From the NCBI GenBank assembly GCA_964650405.1, contig CAZYTO010000068.1:1-20992 (forward strand): 20,992 bases of DNA, given 5' to 3'. Numbering within the stretch: position 1 is the first letter of the stretch; the number at the start of each line of letters is the position of its first letter. Below, piece by piece: positions 6,637-13,110 of the stretch. The position numbers and the translations under genes were made by a program. The DNA comes from CAZYTO01 sp964650405 (GTDB lineage: Bacteria > Acidobacteriota > Thermoanaerobaculia > Gp7-AA8). The notes beneath the pieces were generated by a model. The model was given only the letters and a program-made list of their open reading frames with translations, searched no databases and had not been told where the DNA came from.

Positions 6637-7434
6637 ATGGCGGTATACGCAGATTTCAATGAACAGTTCCGGCCGCGGCCGGCTCTCTGGCGCCTGGCCG
6701 TCGTATCCCTCTGCCAGTTCGCCATTTCCCTCCTCATCGCCAACACCCTCGTCTCACTGGCGGAGATGGGAATGCTGGCCCATGAGGCCATGCCCAAACG
6801 GTGGGTGTTCCACGCCACGGCCATCAGCACGATCCCGCGGATGTCGGAGCCGGAGCCGCAACTGACGGCCGGGACCGCCCTGGTCCTCGTGCTCCTCGGC
6901 GCGCTCGTCCTGACCCTCTGGCCGACGCGCAACACGCTGGCCCGGCGGCTCTTCGTCAGCGTCTTCGCCCAGGCCGTGGCCGTCTTCGGAGCCACGGCGT
7001 TCGCCTTCCGGCACGCGTCGCTCCTCGGGCTTGCCGTGGCCCTGGCCGCGGCCTGGCTCTGCGCCCGGGCCGAGCTGCGCGCCATCGGCGTGCTGGCCAG
7101 CGTCGTCCCGCTCGATCGTCCCCTGCCGCGGCTCAAGCATTGGTTCGTTCGCATCGTCCCGCCCATGGCCGCCATGGCCTGCGTGCCCCTCCAGCGCAAC
7201 TGGTGGCTGGCCGCGGGCCTCACCGTAGTCACCCTGCTCATGAATACGTCGAAGCGGCCCACGCGCTTCGAAGTGGTCGAGGAGCCGGAGCTCCGGGAAG
7301 CGGCGGCGACGTTGTCCATCGTCGCCGTCGCCGTCCTGGCGTTCTCCGTCTGGATGTGGCCGCGCAAGCTCGTCGTCACGACGAAGGGCGTGCGCGTGGA
7401 ACGGTTCGTCAGATCTCCCGCAGGGCGGTCGTGA
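6637..7434 (+). CDS. Multi-pass membrane protein, unknown function
   Basis: 265-aa protein with strong third-position G/C bias and several hydrophobic segments: about 20-42 (LAVVSLCQFAISLLIANTLV), near 80-100 (ALVLVLLGALVLTLW), 105-140 as one or two segments, about 168-195, and a final one near 226-245 (AATLSIVAVAVLAFSVWMW). I recognise no family. The start is ATG 6637. The only GGAGG (6609-6613) is too far upstream to serve it, so the start is tentative. It diverges from the phosphatase with only 15 bp between the longest predicted starts, so one of the two starts is probably further in, or the promoters lie inside the coding sequences. Its 3' end overlaps the convergent permease gene by 26 bp. 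Confidence 0.7.
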   Translation: MAVYADFNEQFRPRPALWRLAVVSLCQFAISLLIANTLVSLAEMGMLAHEAMPKRWVFHATAISTIPRMSEPEPQLTAGTALVLVLLGALVLTLWPTRNTLARRLFVSVFAQAVAVFGATAFAFRHASLLGLAVALAAAWLCARAELRAIGVLASVVPLDRPLPRLKHWFVRIVPPMAAMACVPLQRNWWLAAGLTVVTLLMNTSKRPTRFEVVEEPELREAAATLSIVAVAVLAFSVWMWPRKLVVTTKGVRVERFVRSPAGRS

Positions 7435-8671
7435 TCGGCATCCGCGCTCCGCGGATGGCCGGCATGGCGCCGCCGTAGATGCCCGCCACCAGGGCGATGA
7501 TGAAGCCGGAGATCATCACCCCCGTGTCGATCCGGAAGTTGAACGCCACCTCGGAGAAGGTCACCCAGTTCGTCGTGCCGGTGGAGAGCCCGTTGATGGG
7601 CAGGGCCAGCAGCAGGCCGGTCAGCGCGCCGAGGACCGCCACGATGGCGCTTTCGAGCATGACCGTGCCGATGACCGTGCGGCGGTTGAAGCCGAGCGCC
7701 CGCAGTGTGGCCAGCTCGCGCTGGCGCGGCGCGATGGCCGAGAACATCGTGTTGGCCGTGCCGAGAATGGCGCCGAGGATCATGAAGAAGGTCACGATCC
7801 CCACCAGCACCTTGATGCCGGCCAGCCCCGTCCCCTCCGTCTGCGACTCGTAGTAGCGGATCTCCGGCTTCACGTCGAGCTTCAGCCGGTTGTCGGTGCG
7901 GATGGCCTCCTCCACCTGGTGCAGCGCCGCGGCATCCACCGGCCGCACCAGCACGGAGGAGTAGGCTTCGCGCTTGCGGGCCTTCATGATGTAGTCGGCG
8001 TCTCCCCAGATCTCCGAGTCGAAGGCCGTCCCCTCGGCGTCGAACGTTCCCACGATGGACCACGTCTGCGGGCCGAAAACAAAGGAGTCGCCGACGTGGA
8101 GGTTCGTGAAGCGCCGGCTGACCCGGCGGGAAACGATCAGCTCGTTCGAGCCGGGCCGGAACATCCGCCCCTCGACCATCTTGATGTACGGCCGGATCTC
8201 GAACGAGGCCGGCGTGACGCCGCGGACCGTGACGTTGGAGCCCTTGGGCGCTCCTTCGCGGGGCAGCTTGAAGATGAGCACTCCCTCCGGCGCCACCAGC
8301 GGCTGGCCGTGGCTGTCGCGGGCCAGTCCCGGCAGCGTGCGGATGATGTGCGTGGCGTCGATGGTCACCCAGCTCGTGATCTCCGCCTCGGCACCCTCGC
8401 GCATGATGATCAGGTTGTCCTTCGAGCCCGAGGCCACGGTCGTCTTCAGCACGCCGTTCTTCAGCGCCATCATGGACAGCATCACGGCGATGACCACGCC
8501 GATGCCGAAGATGGACAGGGCCGTGGAGACCCGCCGGGCCTTCAGGTTGCCGAGGATGTAGGACAGCGGAATCCGGCGCAGCGACAGCAGGGCGAACACC
8601 AGCGGGATGCCCACGAAGATGACCAGCGGGAGCAGGCCGAGGATGGTTTTCACAAGTGATTGTCCGTTCAT
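7409..8671 (-). CDS. ABC transporter permease (FtsX/MacB type), second of pair
   Basis: Inner-membrane permease of 420 aa in a MacAB/LolCDE-like exporter. It has an N-terminal hydrophobic segment (about 10-30), a second at about 46-68, a large periplasmic MacB-PCD-like domain (about 70-285), then three segments near 287-310, 337-362 and 386-407. The FtsX-domain signature is visible around TANTMFSAIAPRQRELATLRALGFNRR. The extra N-terminal segment is more than the usual four-helix plan. AGGAG lies 6 nt before the ATG and overlaps the end of the upstream permease gene (9-bp gap), implying translational coupling. It is the last gene of the operon running 11821 to 7409. Confidence 0.92.
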   Translation of the reverse strand: MNGQSLVKTILGLLPLVIFVGIPLVFALLSLRRIPLSYILGNLKARRVSTALSIFGIGVVIAVMLSMMALKNGVLKTTVASGSKDNLIIMREGAEAEITSWVTIDATHIIRTLPGLARDSHGQPLVAPEGVLIFKLPREGAPKGSNVTVRGVTPASFEIRPYIKMVEGRMFRPGSNELIVSRRVSRRFTNLHVGDSFVFGPQTWSIVGTFDAEGTAFDSEIWGDADYIMKARKREAYSSVLVRPVDAAALHQVEEAIRTDNRLKLDVKPEIRYYESQTEGTGLAGIKVLVGIVTFFMILGAILGTANTMFSAIAPRQRELATLRALGFNRRTVIGTVMLESAIVAVLGALTGLLLALPINGLSTGTTNWVTFSEVAFNFRIDTGVMISGFIIALVAGIYGGAMPAIRGARMPITTALREI

Positions 8672-8680
8672 AGCCGTCTC

Positions 8681-9829
8681 CTAAACCACGCGCCGCAGAC
8701 CGTCCACCACGCTCAGGCGCGTGGCGTTGCGGGCGGGCAATCCGCCGGCGAGCAGTCCCACCAGCAGCGATACGCCGATGCAGACCAGGGCCGGTACCGG
8801 GTAGATGGTGAAGTTCACCAGCATGCCCTGGGTCAGCTTCTCCATCGGCGTGATCCCGTAAATCAGCTTGCCGAGCACGATGCCCAGAAAGCCGCCGGCC
8901 AGGGTGAGCAGAATGAACTCGGTGAGCATCAGCAGCAGGACCAGCCGCTGGCCGAAGCCGATGGCCTTCAGCACGGCGATCTCCGTGACGCGCTCGCGCG
9001 CCGACATGCTCATGGTGATGGCCGCAAGCAGGATGACCATGAACACCGCGCAGGTACTGATGCTGGTGAAGAGCAGCTTGATGTTTCCCATCATGGCCAT
9101 GAAGCCGGCCTGGAACTCTTTCTCCGTCAGCGTCTCGGTCGGGTCTTCGCTGTTCTTGAACATCGCGTCGACCTGCTGGCTGACCGCGGCCATCTGCGCC
9201 GCGTCCTTGATCTTCAGCCAGAACGTCCCCACCCGGGCCCGACCCATCACGCCCGCCGATTCGTCGTGGTACTTCATCTGGTAGTACAGCGAGGAGTTGT
9301 TGATGCGGTGGTGGTACGTGCCGCGGATGGTCAGTTCGGCGTCGTACGGGAAGAGAGCCCGCATGAGCGTGATGCGGTCGCCGACCTTCCAGCCGAAGCG
9401 ATTCATCAGCTCATCGCCCACGATGCAGCCGCGGCGGTCGTTCTTGAACTCCTCGAGCTGTTTCGGGTCGATCTTGTAGTCGTCGAAGACCGTGGCCATC
9501 TTGTCGGGATCGACGGCGAAGTTGGCGAAGAAGTTGCGCTTGTCTTTGTAGTACGCCCCGATCCACTGCAGCTTGGCGACGTCGATCACGCCCGGGACCT
9601 GTTTCAGCTTCTCCTCATGCGAGTACGGCAGCGGGTTGGCCAGCGAGACCACAGACTGGACGACCAGGCGGTTCGCTCCCTCTCCCTGGTTGCCGTACAG
9701 GTCGAAGGCTTTCAGGATCGAGAGCAAGGTACCGACGAAGAAGAAGATCACCGCCATCAGGAAGAGCGTGAGCAGGGCACGCGTCCTGTTGCGGAAGAGG
9801 TTCCGGCGGACGAGCTTGAAGTATTTCAT
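8681..9829 (-). CDS. ABC transporter permease (FtsX/MacB type), first of pair
   Basis: 382-aa permease with the standard layout: one N-terminal membrane segment (about 18-40), a periplasmic MacB-PCD-like domain (about 45-250), and three C-terminal segments (about 253-280, 303-330, 345-370). The FtsX motif region reads SARERVTEIAVLKAIGFGQR. The start codon follows the ATPase stop by 2 bp, so the genes are co-translated. It differs clearly in sequence from the downstream permease, so the transporter is probably a heterodimer, as in LolCE, rather than a MacB homodimer. Substrate cannot be told from sequence; candidates in the family are lipoproteins, peptides, siderophores and macrolides. Confidence 0.93.
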   Translation of the reverse strand: MKYFKLVRRNLFRNRTRALLTLFLMAVIFFFVGTLLSILKAFDLYGNQGEGANRLVVQSVVSLANPLPYSHEEKLKQVPGVIDVAKLQWIGAYYKDKRNFFANFAVDPDKMATVFDDYKIDPKQLEEFKNDRRGCIVGDELMNRFGWKVGDRITLMRALFPYDAELTIRGTYHHRINNSSLYYQMKYHDESAGVMGRARVGTFWLKIKDAAQMAAVSQQVDAMFKNSEDPTETLTEKEFQAGFMAMMGNIKLLFTSISTCAVFMVILLAAITMSMSARERVTEIAVLKAIGFGQRLVLLLMLTEFILLTLAGGFLGIVLGKLIYGITPMEKLTQGMLVNFTIYPVPALVCIGVSLLVGLLAGGLPARNATRLSVVDGLRRVV

Positions 9830-9831
9830 GG

Positions 9832-10542
9832 TCAGCCTCTGGCCACGGCTTCCGCGGCGCCGTACGCCCCCTCGGCCAGTAGTCCCTTCTCCAGGTGCAG
9901 CGTCCTTTGCGCATGCTGCGCCGCCTTCGGGTCGTGCGTGACCATGACGATCGTCTTCGAGAACTCCTTGTTCAGACGCTGCAGGAGGTCGAGCGTCTCC
10001 TGGGCGTTGACGGCGTCGAGGTCGCCCGTGGGCTCGTCGGCGACCAGCAGGGTCGGGTCGGTGACGATGGCCCGGGCGATCGACACGCGCTGTTCCTGAC
10101 CGCCGGAAAGCTGGCGGGGATAGTGGAACATCCGGTCGCCGAGACCGACGATCTGCAGGGCCGTCTCGACGTGCTGCCGGCGCTCTTTCTTGCTCAGCTT
10201 CGTGAGCAACAGCGGCAGCTCCACGTTCTCGAAGGCATTCAGCACGGGGATGAGGTTGTAGAGCTGGAAAATGAACCCGACATGCCGGGACCGCCAGCTC
10301 GCCAGGGCCGTCTCGGTGAACTTCGAGATCTCCTTCTCATCGACCACGACGCGGCCGCTGGTGGGCCGGTCGATGCCGGCAATGAGATTCAGCAGCGTGG
10401 TCTTGCCGGAGCCCGACGGCCCCATGAGCGCCAGAAAGTCGCCGCGCGGAACGTCGAGGGTGATGCCGTTCAATACCGGCACGTCGAATTGATCGCGGCG
10501 ATACACCTTCCGCACGTTGTCGATCCGGACCAGGGTCTCCAT
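9832..10542 (-). CDS. ABC transporter ATP-binding protein (LolD/MacB type)
   Basis: 236-aa nucleotide-binding subunit that powers the exporter encoded by its neighbours. Walker A is GPSGSGKT (41-48), the Q-loop is Q93, the signature is LSGGQ (145-149, followed by EQRVSIARA), Walker B is LLVADE (165-170) followed by the PTGDLD D-loop, and the switch histidine is in VTHD (H203). The Q-loop region FIFQLYNLIPVLNAFENVELPL is typical of the MacB/LolD group. GAGGAG lies about 8 nt before the ATG. The 109-bp gap from the adaptor gene holds a heptamer repeat array (10578-10635), an unusual interruption within an operon. Confidence 0.96.
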   Translation of the reverse strand: METLVRIDNVRKVYRRDQFDVPVLNGITLDVPRGDFLALMGPSGSGKTTLLNLIAGIDRPTSGRVVVDEKEISKFTETALASWRSRHVGFIFQLYNLIPVLNAFENVELPLLLTKLSKKERRQHVETALQIVGLGDRMFHYPRQLSGGQEQRVSIARAIVTDPTLLVADEPTGDLDAVNAQETLDLLQRLNKEFSKTIVMVTHDPKAAQHAQRTLHLEKGLLAEGAYGAAEAVARG

Positions 10543-10577
10543 GCGTTCGTTCTCCTCTGTTAATCAACGGGTGATTG

Positions 10578-10635
10578 GGGTATCAGGGTATTGGGTATCA
10601 GGTGTCACGTTCTCGATACCTGGTACCTGGTACCC
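10578..10635. repeat. Inverted GGGTATC-type heptamer arrays between adaptor and ATPase genes
   Basis: 10578-10605 holds GGGTATC-like units at 7-8 bp spacing. 10615-10635 holds the opposite strand, GATACCT, GGTACCT, GGTACCC, as exact 7-bp units. GGTATCAGG and CCTGGTACC can pair almost perfectly around a loop of about 16 nt, so a hairpin is expected in the mRNA between the adaptor and the ATPase gene. It might protect or attenuate the transcript; that is inference. Confidence 0.75.
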
Positions 10636-10651
10636 GCTTATCAGGGCGTTG

Positions 10652-11821
10652 TCACTCTCCCAGCCGAACGACCTGCCCATCCTTCAACTGATCGATCTTC
10701 TCGATGGCGATGCGCTCGCCGGATTTCAGACCGTCCTTCACTTCGATACGGCCGTCGCGGGTCTCGCCGGTGACGACCTTGCGCAGCGACACGCGGCCCT
10801 TGTCGTCCACCACGGCCACCTTCCCGGCGGCGATGGCGGCAGCCGGCAGCCAGATCTTCGGCGGCTCCTGCAGCTCGGCGTCGCTCCGGCGCGTCTCGAG
10901 GAACGACACCGTGGAGCTCATCTCCGGCAGCAGGCGCTCCCCCGGATCGAGGATCCTCACCTTGACCTGGACGATGGCCTTGGCCCGGTCCGCCGTGGGG
11001 ATGATCTGCCGCAGCACGCCGCGCCACTTCTTTCCGGGAAACGCATCGACGGTCACCTCGGCCGGCTGCCCTTCGTGCACCTGGCCGATGCTCCCTTCGT
11101 TCACGTCGACGACGGCTTCGAGTGTGTTGAGGTCCACGAGCGTGCAGATGGCGCCCGCCGGAAGCGTGCCGGCCACCTGTCCCATCATCACGGACGAGAT
11201 CACCTCGCCCACTTCCGTGTTCTTCGTGGCGATCGTGCCGTCGAACGGAGCGCGCACGACCATGTCCTGCATGTTGATCTCGATCTGGTGGACGCGGGCC
11301 CTGGCCGCCTCCAGCGCCGTGGCGGCGTTGTCGTAGAGCGACTTGCTGGCCACGCCCTGCTTCCACAGCGCCGCCTGGCGGTGGTAGTCGAGCTGGGCCT
11401 GCGTCAGCGCCGCGTTCGCCTCGTCGAGCTGGGCCTGGACGTTTGTGCTCTCCAGCACCGCCAGCAGGTCGCCGCGGCGGACCTTCATCCCCGTGTCGAT
11501 CGGCAGTTGCACGACCTTGCCGGAGATCTTCGGCGTGATCTTCGACTGCTTGTCCGCCACGAGGTAGCCGGTAGCCGAAAGCACTCCCGGATGGGCGACG
11601 TTGACCGACGGCTTGACGACGATGGTCTCGAGGGCCGGGGCGCTGCGCGGCACGACGTACTTCTCGTAGCCGGCGTACCCCGCCACGGCCAGCACGGCCA
11701 CGACGATGATCCAGACGAGGATGCGTACGAAGGGGAACGGACGGCGCTCGCGCTCCTCTTCATCGCGGTGGATTCTCAGCGCCCCGAGGTCGGGGCGCGG
11801 CTTCTCTTCGGCAACGCTCAT
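10652..11821 (-). CDS. Periplasmic adaptor of ABC exporter (MacA/HlyD-like membrane fusion protein)
   Basis: Membrane fusion protein of 389 aa linking the inner-membrane permeases to an outer-membrane channel or the periplasm. A single N-terminal membrane anchor (about 31-50) follows a charged cytoplasmic tail. The lipoyl/barrel-sandwich halves are visible as ITPKISGKVVQLPIDTGMKVRRGDLLAVLES and MVVRAPFDGTIATKNTEVGE. They flank a short helical hairpin (QAQLDEANAALTQAQLDYHRQAALWKQGVASKSLYDNA). Beta-barrel and membrane-proximal domains follow. The frame is open to ATG 11854, but the likely -10 box (TACAAT) overlaps that codon, so ATG 11821 is preferred. First gene of the operon. No outer-membrane TolC-like gene lies in the window. 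Confidence 0.92.
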   Translation of the reverse strand: MSVAEEKPRPDLGALRIHRDEEERERRPFPFVRILVWIIVVAVLAVAGYAGYEKYVVPRSAPALETIVVKPSVNVAHPGVLSATGYLVADKQSKITPKISGKVVQLPIDTGMKVRRGDLLAVLESTNVQAQLDEANAALTQAQLDYHRQAALWKQGVASKSLYDNAATALEAARARVHQIEINMQDMVVRAPFDGTIATKNTEVGEVISSVMMGQVAGTLPAGAICTLVDLNTLEAVVDVNEGSIGQVHEGQPAEVTVDAFPGKKWRGVLRQIIPTADRAKAIVQVKVRILDPGERLLPEMSSTVSFLETRRSDAELQEPPKIWLPAAAIAAGKVAVVDDKGRVSLRKVVTGETRDGRIEVKDGLKSGERIAIEKIDQLKDGQVVRLGE

Positions 11822-11852
11822 AAGATGATTCCGGGTCGGATTCGGCTCGCGC

Positions 11853-11880
11853 ATTGTAACGACAAAAAAATAGCGGCAAA
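11853..11880 (-). promoter_or_regulatory. Probable promoter of the exporter operon
   Basis: On the minus strand TACAAT (11858-11853) is preceded by TTTGCC/TTGCCG (11880-11874) with a 15-16 bp T-rich spacer. The -35 is imperfect and the spacer a little short. It would start transcription about 25 nt before ATG 11821. Confidence 0.4.
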
Positions 11881-11914
11881 GGCCCGCGCGCGCCGCTGCC
11901 GGAGGTCATTTCAG

Positions 11915-11927
11915 AAACGTGACGTTT
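11915..11927. promoter_or_regulatory. Perfect 13-bp dyad upstream of the exporter operon
   Basis: AAACGT-G-ACGTTT is a perfect inverted repeat about 35 bp upstream of the proposed -35 box. It could be an operator for a dimeric regulator. No regulator gene is adjacent, and a dyad of this length can occur by chance. Confidence 0.3.
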
Positions 11928-11936
11928 GTCAGGAGG

Positions 11937-12058
11937 GCGAGCGGGAGGCGGCGAGCGGCGAGCGGGGCCGTGGAGACGAGGGCCGAGCCGCTTTCTACAG
12001 CTTGTAGAGAGCCGCGGCCTCCCCGCTCGCTGCTCGCCCCGATCCGCTCGCCCGCCCC
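11937..12058. repeat. Paired inverted GCGAGCG heptamer arrays
   Basis: Forward units at 11937-11964: GCGAGCG, GGAGGCG, GCGAGCG, GCGAGCG. Reverse units at 12024-12058: CGCTCGC, TGCTCGC, CCCGATC, CGCTCGC, CCGCCCC. The centre (about 11990-12012) contains CTACAGCTTGTAG, which is itself palindromic. Same unit and layout as 64-168, more than 11 kb away. It fills the gap between the exporter operon and the 12078 gene, where no coding region is supported. Confidence 0.8.
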
Positions 12059-12077
12059 TGCCCTGACGAGTGCCCGT

Positions 12078-12593
12078 TCAGAAGCTCCGGAAGTGCGCTC
12101 CCGCTTCGAGCGTCGAGGCCACATGCATCCGCGACTCCCGCCCGTCGCAGTACGCCCAGTCGTGGCTGATGCCGGTCACCATGAGCGACTCGTCCGGGCA
12201 GAGCTCGCCGAGGGCCAGGCCCAGTGTGTGGACGTCCGTGCGGTCGCTGGACTGCACGACGAAGGTCGAGTCGAACGGCAGCTCGATCACCACACCCAGC
12301 CGGCAGACGGCATCGTGCAGTTCGCTGTAGTCGTTCCCGTTCGTCAGGCTGTGGCGGATGAGGAGGAAGTCGCGCGACCGGCTGAAGTGCGTACAGCCGA
12401 CGATCAGGCGCGTCTCCGGCTCGAGCTGGGTGCGGAGGTACCGGACCAGCGGCGCCGCGTGACGTCCTTCCGGGAGCCACACCTGCCAGCTCTGGTCGAA
12501 GTTCGGCTCCGCGCCGAGCCGCCGCATCGCGTTCGTCACGCCGATGGTCAGCTCGCCTTCGTAGCAGATCTGGAACAGCTTGATCTCACCCAT
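12078..12593 (-). CDS. Hypothetical protein, unknown family
   Basis: 171-aa soluble protein that I do not recognise. It has no signal peptide or membrane segment. Visible features are a conserved-looking core (RLIVGCTHFSRSRDFLLIRHSL), several aspartate/histidine-rich stretches (SSDRTDVHTLGLALGELCPDESL, GISHDWAYCDGRESRMH) and three cysteines that form no CxxC pair. The start is ATG 12593, with GGGAGG 5 nt upstream; the in-frame GTG at 12596 sits too close to that site. Third-position bias supports real coding. Its 3' end lies 19 bp from the heptamer array at 11937-12058. No functional link with the neighbours is evident. Confidence 0.75.
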   Translation of the reverse strand: MGEIKLFQICYEGELTIGVTNAMRRLGAEPNFDQSWQVWLPEGRHAAPLVRYLRTQLEPETRLIVGCTHFSRSRDFLLIRHSLTNGNDYSELHDAVCRLGVVIELPFDSTFVVQSSDRTDVHTLGLALGELCPDESLMVTGISHDWAYCDGRESRMHVASTLEAGAHFRSF

Positions 12594-12615
12594 CACACCC
12601 TCCCGGCGCTACGGT

Positions 12616-12768
12616 TTACGAACGGAATGATAGACGAGGGAAGCGGAAGTTGCCAATTTCGCTGGTCGCTGATCGCTGGCCGCTGGCCGCTGGCCGTAGT
12701 TTGGTCGACGGCAGACCGGCGTGCTCCAAGGCAGTGATGAGGCGGTCGAAAAAGTCGTCGACGGTCAT
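12616..12768 (-). pseudogene. Truncated partner gene of the 12765-12971 gene, ending in heptamer repeats
   Basis: The ATG overlaps the upstream stop as ATGA (12768-12765), the classic coupled arrangement. The first 22 or so residues (MTVDDFFDRLITALEHAGLP) look like a genuine N-terminus, with the alpha-helical pattern often seen at the start of small nucleotidyltransferase-type proteins (weak resemblance). From residue 23 the frame translates the CGCTGGC heptamer array (LRPAASGQRSATS) and stops at 12616 after 50 codons. The rest of the original gene is absent, so the coupled partner has been lost at the array. Confidence 0.55.
12660..12694. repeat. CGCTGGC heptamer array
   Basis: Five contiguous 7-bp units: CGCTGGT, CGCTGAT, CGCTGGC, CGCTGGC, CGCTGGC. 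All have the same orientation with no inverted partner. It marks the break point of the truncated gene at 12616-12768. Confidence 0.85.
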
Positions 12769-12971
12769 CTCCCGTAGAGCACCCGCGCCAGTTCCCGCAT
12801 CAACTCGGGCTCGGTCAGGTCCGGCCTTTGGGAGCGCAAACCAGCCTTTGCGAATTCGTGCGCCAGCTCACTCATTTGCATGGCCAGCCTGAATCTTCCA
12901 TCGGGTCCGAGCCTGTCATGCAGCTCCTCCTGAATCTGTGCTGCCTTCTCGGAAGTGTCGAGAGCTCGCAT
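12765..12971 (-). CDS. Small conserved hypothetical protein (possible antitoxin-like partner)
   Basis: 68-aa protein, predicted mostly helical (MRALDTSEKAAQIQEELHD, then FRLAMQMSELAHEFAKAGLRSQRPDLTEPELMRELARVLYGR). It resembles a widespread small family of the type 'DTS-E-A ... LAGL+ +P-L-E-EL ... LLYG', common in Acidobacteriota and similar genomes, usually followed by a coupled second gene (recollection, not checked). The family has no function known to me. Here the coupled gene is truncated (12616-12768), so this is an orphan half of a pair. A two-gene toxin-antitoxin-like role is possible but not shown. Confidence 0.75.
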   Translation of the reverse strand: MRALDTSEKAAQIQEELHDRLGPDGRFRLAMQMSELAHEFAKAGLRSQRPDLTEPELMRELARVLYGR

Positions 12972-13069
12972 CGCGATCCATCATGGCCATCATGGCACAC
13001 GCGATGCCGGCTTGCCGCTGGGCAAACGTTCAGAGGAATCCGGGAGCGGTCATCGGGACCCTGAGAACC

Positions 13070-13104
13070 GGTACCCGTTACCCGTTACCCGGTACCCGTT
13101 ACCC
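13070..13104. repeat. GKTACCC heptamer array after ptrB
   Basis: Five exact 7-bp units: GGTACCC, GTTACCC, GTTACCC, GGTACCC, GTTACCC. It begins 6 bp beyond the oligopeptidase stop codon. The 12972-13069 stretch next to it shows no gene or recognisable signal. Confidence 0.9.
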
Positions 13105-13110
13105 GCGAGC

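Noticed and set aside
10517..12007. 496-aa plus-strand frame opposite the exporter adaptor
   Set aside because: Translation is antisense-like and opens with repeat-array residues; the adaptor on the minus strand is unambiguous.
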